Shown one piece after another: positions 16,069 to 23,466 of a stretch of 33,425 nucleotides of DNA (positions within the stretch are counted from its first letter, which is position 1; every line of letters begins with the position of its first letter). Source of the stretch: a virus; IMG/VR virus record IMGVR_UViG_3300018080_000085, positions 1 through 33,425 of that record, one strand, 5' to 3'. A program made the translations under genes and the position numbers. Below the pieces are notes generated by a model. The model saw only the letters and a list, made by a program, of their open reading frames with translations. It had not been told where the DNA came from and ran no database searches.

Positions 16069-18468
16069 ATGTCAAAGTTCACTAGTCGTCCCAGGTCATA
16101 TGTGGGTGTTCAGGCCCCCACTCCACCAAATTTTTTAAGAGAGAAGAGGGATCCTACTCAAAGGGATAATAAAAATTATAATATTGGTGATATATGGTTA
16201 ACCAATAACGAACGCTTGTTTATGTTATTTGATCTTAATGGTGGGTTAGCTAATTGGGTTGAGTTATATCCTGCTGGTGCTTCTGCTGCCAGTCAGTTTC
16301 CTGCTGATGTTGGTATAGCGGTTGCCGTTAACAATTCTGTTAATGTTTATGGGGGAAATAATATAAATACTGCTGGTGTTGGCAACGATTTAACGATTAA
16401 TTTAGATGATAATGTATCTTTGATTGGGACTCTTAGTATTCCTATTTTGGGTGAAGGAATAGTTACTGTTGATGGTGCTGGCCTCATTGGATCTAGTGCT
16501 GGAACTGATGGGCAGGTTATTATTGGTGCAACTGGTGCAGCCCCTGATTGGGGAAATATAACCTCTTCTGATGGTTCTGTTGTTGTTGTTGAGGGTCCAA
16601 ATTCCATTGATTTACGTGCAGTTGGTGGAGGAGGAGGTGGAGGAATTTCACAGTTTGACGCAGATATAGGAAGTGCTCTACCTGCGATGGGAATAATCAA
16701 TGTTTATGGTGGAACAAATATAAACACCGATGCTGCAGTTGACACTATGTATATAAACCTGGACGACAATGTTTCTCTTGCCGGGTCTTTGACCATATCA
16801 ACATTTACTGATGGTGTAGTTGTTTCTGATGCTACTGGCTTATTGTCTTATAGTGCTGGCACTGATGGGCAGGTTTTAATTGGTTCAACGGCCGGTGTTC
16901 CAGCATGGAATAATGTTATATCTAGCGACGGAACAATTACGATTACAGATGGAGCAAACAGTATAGATTTAACAGTTACTGGTGGTGCTCCTGTTGGAAC
17001 GGTTACTGGAATTTCTGATGATATTGGTGGTGTGGCAACTCCTGCTGCTGGAATAATCCAGATAGCTGGTGGTGACAACATTAACACGGCACTATCTGGA
17101 ATGTCTGTAATTACTGTTAATTTGGATGAGTCTATATATCAGCCGGTTACAAATGCTGCTGGAACTCAGGGGTTATATGCTCTTGGTGGACTAGATTTCA
17201 TGCACGCTTATGGTGGAGATAATACATTTCTTGGAATTCAGGCTGGTAATAGGACTTTGACTACTGCTGATTATAATGTTGGCATTGGGTCTTCTGCGTT
17301 AAGTGGTTTAACTACTGGAGAATATAATACGGCAGTCGGGTCTAATGCTGGTTCTAGTATTACTGATTCTGATTATAATACGGCTATTGGTTCTGCAGCT
17401 TTTGAGTCTGCTACAACATCTAATGATTATAATACAGCTATTGGTTATGAAGCAATGGGTGGGGTTATTAATAATAATAGTTCTAATGTTGGTATAGGTT
17501 ATAGGGCTTTATATGCTAATACAGCTAATGGTATCGTTTATAATACTGTTGTTGGTTCTCTTGCTGCCGAGACCTTAGTTGGTGGTGATGGTAATGTTAT
17601 ACTTGGTTATAATGCGGCTAACAATCTAGTTGGCGGTGATGAAAATATAATTATTGGTTATAATTCCGGTTCTGCATATACTGGAATAGAGAGCAATAAT
17701 ATTTTGATAGGATCTAATTTATCTGGAGTTTTAGGTGATTCAGATACGATTCGCATTGGAGTTAATGGAACTCATGACAGGACTTATATCGCAGGAGTAT
17801 ATGATGGTACTGTCACTGGTTCTGTTCCCAAATTGGTTGGTGTTGACTCAACTGGAAAGCTTGGTGCGTTATCTGCTGGTGCAGATGGACAGGTATTAAT
17901 AGGATCTGGTACCGGTGCTGCTGCTTGGGCAAATATAACATCTACTGGTGGAACGATAAATATCACAAATGGTCCTGGAACCATAAATCTTGAGGTTTCT
18001 GGAGCGGTTGATTTTACATATTCTTTTCTTGGTCTTCAGGCGGCTAACGTTGCCAATGTGACTGGTGATAACACTACATATTTTATTGGATTTAGTTCTG
18101 CTTTGACGGAGATTTTTGATACTGGAAATAACTATAATCCTGGTGGTGGCGGTGTTCCAGCTACATTTACTGCACCTATAGATGGTATTTATTATCTTGA
18201 GTGCTCTATTCTTGTTACAAGCCTTGCTGTTACAACTACTTACACTAATCAACTTGAGATTATTACAGATAATAGGACATATTCTTGTTATAACACGTTG
18301 CTTGGTTCAAATGCTACTCAATCTATAGTTTATTCTACTATGGCCGATATGTCTGCTGGTCATACGGCTACATTTAGGTTTAGGGCTAACGTTACTGGTT
18401 CTGGCAAGACGGTTGGAGTTGGAGCAACTGATACGTTTGTGTGTGGGCATTTGATAAGGGGTACCTAA
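16069..18468 (+). CDS. Large tail fibre-like protein 3 (799 aa), YadA-like repeats and C1q-like tip
   Basis: A 799-aa fibre. The N-terminal anchor (~1-75) has 'RDPTQRDNKNYNIGDIWLTN' and 'NWVELYPAGA', homologous to fibres 1 and 4. Next come beta modules ending in 'GTDGQVIIGATGAAPDWGNI' (~145) and 'GTDGQVLIGSTAGVPAWNNV' (~265). Residues ~370-560 hold YadA-like beta-roll repeats ('GIGSSALSGLTTGEYNTAVG', 'YNTAIGSAAFESAT'). The last ~150 residues have the C1q/TNF-like tip pattern: 'NVTGDNTTYFIGF', 'FTAPIDGIYYLECSI' and a final strand 'TFVCGHLIRG'. Such tips trimerise and bind ligands; receptor binding is inferred. A TAGGAG site lies 8 nt upstream of the ATG. Confidence 0.7.
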   Translation: MSKFTSRPRSYVGVQAPTPPNFLREKRDPTQRDNKNYNIGDIWLTNNERLFMLFDLNGGLANWVELYPAGASAASQFPADVGIAVAVNNSVNVYGGNNINTAGVGNDLTINLDDNVSLIGTLSIPILGEGIVTVDGAGLIGSSAGTDGQVIIGATGAAPDWGNITSSDGSVVVVEGPNSIDLRAVGGGGGGGISQFDADIGSALPAMGIINVYGGTNINTDAAVDTMYINLDDNVSLAGSLTISTFTDGVVVSDATGLLSYSAGTDGQVLIGSTAGVPAWNNVISSDGTITITDGANSIDLTVTGGAPVGTVTGISDDIGGVATPAAGIIQIAGGDNINTALSGMSVITVNLDESIYQPVTNAAGTQGLYALGGLDFMHAYGGDNTFLGIQAGNRTLTTADYNVGIGSSALSGLTTGEYNTAVGSNAGSSITDSDYNTAIGSAAFESATTSNDYNTAIGYEAMGGVINNNSSNVGIGYRALYANTANGIVYNTVVGSLAAETLVGGDGNVILGYNAANNLVGGDENIIIGYNSGSAYTGIESNNILIGSNLSGVLGDSDTIRIGVNGTHDRTYIAGVYDGTVTGSVPKLVGVDSTGKLGALSAGADGQVLIGSGTGAAAWANITSTGGTINITNGPGTINLEVSGAVDFTYSFLGLQAANVANVTGDNTTYFIGFSSALTEIFDTGNNYNPGGGGVPATFTAPIDGIYYLECSILVTSLAVTTTYTNQLEIITDNRTYSCYNTLLGSNATQSIVYSTMADMSAGHTATFRFRANVTGSGKTVGVGATDTFVCGHLIRGT

Positions 18469-19355
18469 AATGAAGGCTAAAAAGATAAATTCTTTAAGGG
18501 CTCTTGGGTATGTTGGTGTTGCGGCTGAAACTCCAATACCTTTAGTTATAGAGGATCATTCTCCTACCCAGAATTATTCTAGGAGGGATACAGTTGGCAC
18601 GTTATGGATGGTGCTTGAAGACTCTCCTAGTTTGGTTAGGGAGTTATGGATTTTAATAGATCTTTATGGATCTAAGGATACTGGTACTATATTAGCTGAT
18701 TGGGTTCAGCTTTATCCTTCTTCATCTGAGGGTGCCTTATATTTTCCAACTGATTTTGGGTTGGCTACTTCTGTTAACTCTGTTTTAAATGTTATTGGTG
18801 GAGATAATATTTATACTGGTGGAGTTAATGACACTATAACTATTAACTTAACCGATAATATATCAATATCTGGAACGCTTACTGTTCCGGTATTATCGGA
18901 GGGAATAGTTACTATTGATAGTGCTGGCCTCATTGGATCTAGCTTTGGTACAGATGGACAAGTTATTATTGGTGCAACTGGTGCAGCCCCTGATTGGGCT
19001 AATATAGTTTCTGGAGACGCTTCTATGGTCGTTACTGGTGGTGCTAACAGCATAGATTTAGTTGTAGCCGGAGGAGGCGGTGGTGCAGATATAAATGCAA
19101 TAAACACTGATAATGGCGTTGCTACGTCTAATGCTTTGTTTATTACCAATATGGTTACTAGGGATAATTTAACTACATCTGTTGTTCCCAACCTTGGAAA
19201 CACTATTTATGTTGATTTAGATCCCAATGTTTCTATATCAAACAGTTTGGCAATGGCGTCATTTGGTTCTGGGGCAGTATTCAGCAATGGTGCTGGTTTG
19301 CTTTCATCGGTTGGTGGAACAAATGGACAAGTTATTATTGGTGCAACTGGTGCAG
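16516..19355 (+). repeat. Shared 25-bp direct repeat linking fibre genes 3 and 4
   Basis: The same 25-nt string encoding 'VIIGATGA' occurs at 16516-16540, 18962-18986 and 19331-19355, each in the same reading frame and flanked by further similar sequence. This shows duplication or exchange of fibre modules between the two genes and within fibre 4, and makes the copies potential recombination sites. The coordinates span first to last copy; the stretch between is not itself repetitive. Confidence 0.75.
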
Positions 19356-21793
19356 TTCCAGATTGGGCTAATATAACCTCATCTGATAGTAGTGTTATAG
19401 TTAGTGTTGGTCCAAATACCATAGATTTGCGGTCTGCGGTAAGTGGTTCTCTGACTGGATTGTCTGACGATGCTTCTAATGTTGCTGTTCCTACAGGTGG
19501 GGTTATAGGCATAGAGGGTGGTTTGAACATTAATACTGTATCTGCTGGAAATGTTTTAACTGTTAATCTCGACGAGTCTATTTTTCAGCCAAACAGTAAT
19601 GCTGTTGGTGATGAGGGTGTTTATTACATAGACCTTGTTAGGTTTATGCACAATTATCCAGGTACTAATGCGTTTCTAGGTCGTCAGGCTGGCAACTTAA
19701 CTAATACTGGATTAGACAATGTTGGTTTAGGGACTAATTCGTTATTGTTGTTGAGTGGTGGTGATGACAATGTAGGGGTTGGTTATTTTTCTAATGATTC
19801 TTTACAGAATAAAAACGACACAGTTGCTTTGGGTGCGTTATCTGACCTTGGTATAGGTTCTGGTGCTATTGGAATAGGTTACAACAATATAAGTGCTGAT
19901 GATTATGATGTTTCTATAGGTGGTAATATAGATTCTAGTTCTGGTGGTAAGAACGTTAAGATTGGCAGGTATGCTGGTAATGTTCCTGGTGAGACCTTAA
20001 GGTACAGTGTTATTGTTGGCTATCAGGCTGCTACTAACATAGGTCCAGAGGGTAATGCTTATAGGAATATAGGTATAGGAATAGGTGCTGGAAGTAATTG
20101 GAATGGTTATGCTGATGATCAGATTGCGATAGGGAGTCCTGGATTTTACGATACTCCCACTAATATTCACGATAGGATTTTCCTTGGTGATGAGGGCACT
20201 CATACTAATACTTATGTTGCAGGAATACATGGTACTACGTTATCTGGTAATTATGTTCCGGTTATTGTGTCGTCTGATGCTAGTGTTGAAGGAACGTTTG
20301 ATTTGAATTCAAATGGTGAGGTTTTTATAAGTAATAATCCTGGTTGGGATGATGCTTATGGCGCTTATCCGTTTGTTTTATCTGATGTGTCTGGTGTTGT
20401 TGGTGATGATTCTGATATTATTGCGATATCTAACACTAATTTCCTGTCTTATTCATTTAACGATCTTGCTTCTTGGAGTCAGGTATTAATAAGTGAGATA
20501 GGTGTAAACACTACTAATTATATTGGTTATTGTGACAGTCAGTATGCGTTTATTTGTGCTTCTGGTGTTGACAATGTAAGGATTGTAAGGGTTAAGATAG
20601 ACAGTCCTGCTACTAGAAACTATAGTGCTACTACTGCGGTGTTGGGAAATATTTTGTGTGGTGCAGCTAATAGTACTGGTGATTTATGTGTTGGCACGCA
20701 GATTAATGGTTGTTATCTTCTTGATTCTACTACTTTAGCGGTAAGTTCTGCTATAGCTGGAAGTCCTAATGGTCTTATAGACATGAGTATGTTTAATGCG
20801 TATGTCTTGGGTGTTGATGGAACAGTTAACTTCCATGTTTATAATGGTTCTGCGTGGTCTATTCAGGTTGCTACTAATAACTTGAGGGCGATGTCTAAGA
20901 GTACGGGCATTTCTCCGATTGTTGTTATTGTTGGTGATGGTGGTGTTATATATACTTGCACCCAGACTGGTGGAAGTTTTACTCAAAGGGTTTCTTCTTT
21001 TGGTGTTACTGATATAAATGACGTTGTTTATTCGACGTATGATGATAAGTTTTATGCTTTTGGTGATGCTGGAAAGATAGCTTCTTCTCCAGATGGCATT
21101 AACTGGACTCAGGAGACTAATTCATTTGGCGTGGCTAATGTTATTAGTGGTTATGCCAGTGATAGCCCGGGAGAAGAGAGGGTTTTTGCGTTTGGCTCTA
21201 CGCCACTTATTGAAAACCTTGACATTCGCAACACAGAGGATTTTTATGTAAACACTATTACAGGTACTACGATATCTGTAACTAATGGTTCTAATAGTAT
21301 AAATTTGGAGACTAACCTGGCTTCTTCTGGTACTAGGCCGGCATTTATGTTGTATCAGACGGTTGATGAGAACAATGTAACTGGTGATGGTACTTTATAC
21401 TATTTGTTTAGTAATCCGTCTAATTATTCGGTTATTTTGGATAATTTTTCTGGTTTTTCTGGAGGTCAGTATACTACTAATTTGTCTACGTATGGAAAGT
21501 GGTATATGTATGTTTCTATTAATCTTGGTGGTTTATTGACGCCTCCAGCTCCACCTCCTCCTGCGTACATTGATCCATTGATAATTGATACATCTAATAG
21601 GGTATATTCGTTACAGAATAGTCCTATTTTATATTTGGGTGGCATATCTCATCAGACATTATATTTTAGTGCTGTTGTAGATTTAGATTTTGCAGACGTG
21701 TGTAAGTTTGCATTTGGAACATGGGTTACTGGGTCTAGCAAACCTTTAGGAATTTTAGCCGAGACGGTTTGTGCTGGCTATAGGATTGAATAA
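18470..21793 (+). CDS. Large tail fibre-like protein 4 (1107 aa), BNR-like region and C1q-like tip
   Basis: The longest gene, 1107 aa. The N-terminal anchor (~1-90: 'RRDTVGTLWMVLEDS', 'ADWVQLYPSSSEG') matches fibres 1 and 3. Two 'GQVIIGATGA.PDWANI' modules and divergent beta-roll repeats follow to ~580. Residues ~620-900 differ from the other fibres: tandem strands such as 'VVIVGDGGVIYTCTQTGGSF' and 'FYAFGDAGKIASSPDGINWT' resemble BNR/sialidase-type beta-propeller blades. The C-terminal ~150 residues ('NNVTGDGTLYYLFSN' to 'ETVCAGYRIE') are a C1q-like tip related to fibre 3. It starts 1 nt after the fibre 3 stop without a clear Shine-Dalgarno, so it is translationally coupled. Glycan binding or cleavage is possible, not shown. 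Confidence 0.7.
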   Translation: MKAKKINSLRALGYVGVAAETPIPLVIEDHSPTQNYSRRDTVGTLWMVLEDSPSLVRELWILIDLYGSKDTGTILADWVQLYPSSSEGALYFPTDFGLATSVNSVLNVIGGDNIYTGGVNDTITINLTDNISISGTLTVPVLSEGIVTIDSAGLIGSSFGTDGQVIIGATGAAPDWANIVSGDASMVVTGGANSIDLVVAGGGGGADINAINTDNGVATSNALFITNMVTRDNLTTSVVPNLGNTIYVDLDPNVSISNSLAMASFGSGAVFSNGAGLLSSVGGTNGQVIIGATGAVPDWANITSSDSSVIVSVGPNTIDLRSAVSGSLTGLSDDASNVAVPTGGVIGIEGGLNINTVSAGNVLTVNLDESIFQPNSNAVGDEGVYYIDLVRFMHNYPGTNAFLGRQAGNLTNTGLDNVGLGTNSLLLLSGGDDNVGVGYFSNDSLQNKNDTVALGALSDLGIGSGAIGIGYNNISADDYDVSIGGNIDSSSGGKNVKIGRYAGNVPGETLRYSVIVGYQAATNIGPEGNAYRNIGIGIGAGSNWNGYADDQIAIGSPGFYDTPTNIHDRIFLGDEGTHTNTYVAGIHGTTLSGNYVPVIVSSDASVEGTFDLNSNGEVFISNNPGWDDAYGAYPFVLSDVSGVVGDDSDIIAISNTNFLSYSFNDLASWSQVLISEIGVNTTNYIGYCDSQYAFICASGVDNVRIVRVKIDSPATRNYSATTAVLGNILCGAANSTGDLCVGTQINGCYLLDSTTLAVSSAIAGSPNGLIDMSMFNAYVLGVDGTVNFHVYNGSAWSIQVATNNLRAMSKSTGISPIVVIVGDGGVIYTCTQTGGSFTQRVSSFGVTDINDVVYSTYDDKFYAFGDAGKIASSPDGINWTQETNSFGVANVISGYASDSPGEERVFAFGSTPLIENLDIRNTEDFYVNTITGTTISVTNGSNSINLETNLASSGTRPAFMLYQTVDENNVTGDGTLYYLFSNPSNYSVILDNFSGFSGGQYTTNLSTYGKWYMYVSINLGGLLTPPAPPPPAYIDPLIIDTSNRVYSLQNSPILYLGGISHQTLYFSAVVDLDFADVCKFAFGTWVTGSSKPLGILAETVCAGYRIE

Positions 21794-22110
21794 TGAAAAT
21801 ATATTTAGATGATGAGTTAGTGTTTGATTTATCTGATATTAAAGAGGTTCTATTGAACGATCTCCACAGTTGTGATTTTAAAGAATACATAATTAGGCTT
21901 ATAAAAACGTCTATAGACTATAAATATAAGTCTAGTTTATCAAGATTGTTGAAAGAGTGGACCAATAAGTATAAAATCTTGGGAAAAGACATTCCTGACG
22001 ACACGGATAAGTTTATAACTAAGATATTTTCTGATCCTAGTTATAAGAGTCGTGATGCAAGGCAAAACCCATTGCCGGGAAACATAAAAGACTTCAAGCT
22101 AAACAATTGA
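21793..22110 (+). CDS. Small conserved phage protein linked to fibre genes, 105 aa
   Basis: A 105-aa protein whose ATG overlaps the preceding fibre stop by one base (TAATG), so it is translationally coupled to fibre 4. The sequence 'MKIYLDDELVFDLSDIKEVL', followed by helical segments with 'YIIRLIKTSIDYKYKSSLSR' and 'LLKEWTNKY', and 'KFITKIFSDPSYKSRDARQN', fits a small helical family often placed beside tail fibre genes in phages. Its role is unnamed; a fibre assembly factor is a reasonable guess from constant linkage. No membrane segment or enzymatic motif is visible. Confidence 0.55.
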   Translation: MKIYLDDELVFDLSDIKEVLLNDLHSCDFKEYIIRLIKTSIDYKYKSSLSRLLKEWTNKYKILGKDIPDDTDKFITKIFSDPSYKSRDARQNPLPGNIKDFKLNN

Positions 22111-22119
22111 TTACTTTTC

Positions 22120-22446
22120 TCATTTTTCTTCCTTTTCCGGAGACCCTAATAGGTCTCCGGAATAATTATCAGAGATCCACTTTAGTATTTTTTTTATTAC
22201 CATAGCTGTGGTATGTAGGTGTATGTGGTGTATTGTTGAGTATGTCCTTATTACATCCTTAATTTTATTATTTTTATTTGCCTTGAAGTAGTCCGTTATT
22301 AGGTTTAGGTGTGTTGTCGATAGAATATTTCCTATCTCTTCGATATTTGTTATAAATGTTCTCCTGTCATAATCTCTTGTCTTGTATAGTACCGTTAGTT
22401 GTTCCTGGAGCCTTCTTTGCAATATTCCTTTTTCTATTGAGCCCAT
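22120..22446 (-). CDS. Hypothetical helical protein, 108 aa, opposite strand
   Basis: A 108-aa, basic, largely helical protein on the - strand, with AAGGG 5 nt before the ATG. 'LQEQLTVLYKTRDYDRRTFI', 'NLITDYFKANKNNKIKDVIR' and two His-rich positions ('TIHHIHLHTTAMV') are the main features; no known motif was recognised. It is transcribed divergently from the ERF gene, and the intervening region carries a perfect palindrome (22529-22551). That arrangement would suit an early regulator or accessory replication factor, but the sequence does not show a DNA-binding fold. It could be a spurious ORF, although length, ribosome site and lack of any + strand gene favour reality. Confidence 0.45.
   Translation of the reverse strand: MGSIEKGILQRRLQEQLTVLYKTRDYDRRTFITNIEEIGNILSTTHLNLITDYFKANKNNKIKDVIRTYSTIHHIHLHTTAMVIKKILKWISDNYSGDLLGSPEKEEK
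22137..22160. terminator. 9-bp perfect hairpin between convergent genes
   Basis: CCGGAGACC (22137-22145) and GGTCTCCGG (22152-22160) form a perfect stem with a 6-nt loop, just past the stop of the 105-aa gene and inside the last codons of the - strand 108-aa gene. Neither side has a T-run, so it is a weak intrinsic terminator at best. The stem may protect mRNA ends or insulate the two transcripts. Confidence 0.45.
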
Positions 22447-22528
22447 TGAAACCCTTATGGTTTTATAACAATTAAAATATTATCTGATTACTTTTTATTA
22501 TATTGGTTATTTGGGTTAAATGTTAGTT

Positions 22529-22551
22529 CTATACTTTGATTCAAAGTATAG
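22529..22551. promoter_or_regulatory. Perfect 10-bp palindrome in divergent intergenic region
   Basis: CTATACTTTG (22529-22538) and CAAAGTATAG (22542-22551) are exact reverse complements separated by 3 nt. It lies between the - strand 108-aa gene and the + strand ERF gene, in 22447-22679 which is otherwise non-coding and AT-rich. A dimeric repressor operator is the natural reading; a short hairpin terminator is less likely because neither gene ends here. Promoter hexamers nearby are too weak to call. Confidence 0.45.
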
Positions 22552-22679
22552 ACTCTAAATTGTCTAGTTATGACGTCCCAGTCAGGATATTTTGCATTTT
22601 GCCCGCTTGTAGTTTTATATAAAATATGTTACTATAAGTTATAACTGATTTGATTATTAATATTATAGGGAATTTAGAC

Positions 22680-23168
22680 ATGGAATCATCGAATAAGATT
22701 GATCTTGTTGCAAGGGTCAAGGAGTTGGAGTTAAAAAATAGTGATTTAGTCTCTAGGTCTAAGGCAAAGATAGACGATTTGATCAGTAGGTTATCTGAAT
22801 ATGAGTTATCTGAGAAGAATATTGAGTTGTATAAGTCAATGTTTCAGGCCAAGAAAGAGATAACGGCCAGCAAGAATGGTCATGTTAGGGGTAATTTTTC
22901 TTATAAGTACTTTACTTTTTCTGACATATACAAGGCGATAGATTCTGCATTATCAAACAACGGTTTATTATGCATTCAGGGTCCTAAGGATGGTAATATT
23001 ATGGAGACTAGGATTATCCATGCAGAGACTGGTCAGAAGATTATATTTAGGTGTAAAATAGTTCCTAGTAGCAACCAGGACACTAATAAGGCTATAGGGG
23101 CAGGTTTTACGTACGCTAAGAAATATTCATTGCTGTCTATTTTTGGGATTGTTGATTCAGAATCTTAG
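22680..23168 (+). CDS. erf: ERF-family single-strand annealing recombinase
   Basis: A 162-aa protein from the ATG at 22680, with AGGGA upstream (an earlier TTG at 22650 lacks a site). Residues ~1-45 are a coiled N-terminus ('VARVKELELKNSDLVSRSKA'). The rest follows the ERF pattern: 'YKSMFQAKKEITASKNGHV', then 'SYKYFTFSDIYKAIDSALSN', 'NGLLCIQGP', 'METRIIHAETGQKIIF', and the diagnostic 'NKAIGAGFTYAKKYSLLSIF'. ERF proteins anneal complementary single strands and, in P22-like phages, circularise incoming DNA. It is the only recombination gene seen here and could also serve replication or repair of duplicated fibre modules. It is shorter than P22 Erf, lacking a long C-terminal domain. Confidence 0.75.
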   Translation: MESSNKIDLVARVKELELKNSDLVSRSKAKIDDLISRLSEYELSEKNIELYKSMFQAKKEITASKNGHVRGNFSYKYFTFSDIYKAIDSALSNNGLLCIQGPKDGNIMETRIIHAETGQKIIFRCKIVPSSNQDTNKAIGAGFTYAKKYSLLSIFGIVDSES

Positions 23169-23215
23169 AAAAATTTAGGGCTAGTAGGAGAAACACTAGC
23201 CCTAAATTTTTCTAA
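23165..23215. terminator. 21-bp perfect bidirectional hairpin after the ERF gene
   Basis: Arms at 23165-23185 and 23195-23215 are perfect 21-base reverse complements with a 9-nt loop. The inner half is GC-containing (GGGCTAGT/ACTAGCCC) and the outer half supplies A-rich and T-rich flanks in both directions. The left arm begins in the ERF stop codon. It should terminate the ERF transcript and block antisense reading from the rep side. Confidence 0.8.
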
Positions 23216-23330
23216 ATAACAATTTGTTCTAGACGATCACTCTAAAAAAAATTATTATTTATCTTGCATTACGAGAATAAACATCATTCATAAAATATTT
23301 CCGAGGTATTTTACAAACGAAAGGAAACAA

Positions 23331-23465
23331 ATGAAACACAGAGCAGCAATAACGAAACTCAAGTTGAAATCAAATGAATCTTTATTTCTCGAATTATATA
23401 ATTTTAACATTAAAAACCATAAGTTTTTGAGATGTCTAACAACCTTAAAAACCAAGGGCTTTTAA
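23331..23465 (+). CDS. 44-aa leader peptide coupled to the replication gene
   Basis: A short ORF with a strong AAAGGAAA site 4-6 nt before its ATG. It encodes a 44-aa Lys/Leu-rich peptide ('MKHRAAITKLKLKSNESLFL' to 'LRCLTTLKTKGF'). Its TAA ends one base before the ATG of the 527-aa gene, which has no ribosome binding site of its own. The layout matches leader-peptide translational coupling used to limit synthesis of plasmid and phage replication initiators. Whether the peptide itself acts is unknown. Upstream, 23216-23330 is AT-rich non-coding DNA with a possible TTGCAT -35 box but no firm promoter. Confidence 0.55.
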   Translation: MKHRAAITKLKLKSNESLFLELYNFNIKNHKFLRCLTTLKTKGF

Positions 23466-23466
23466 A

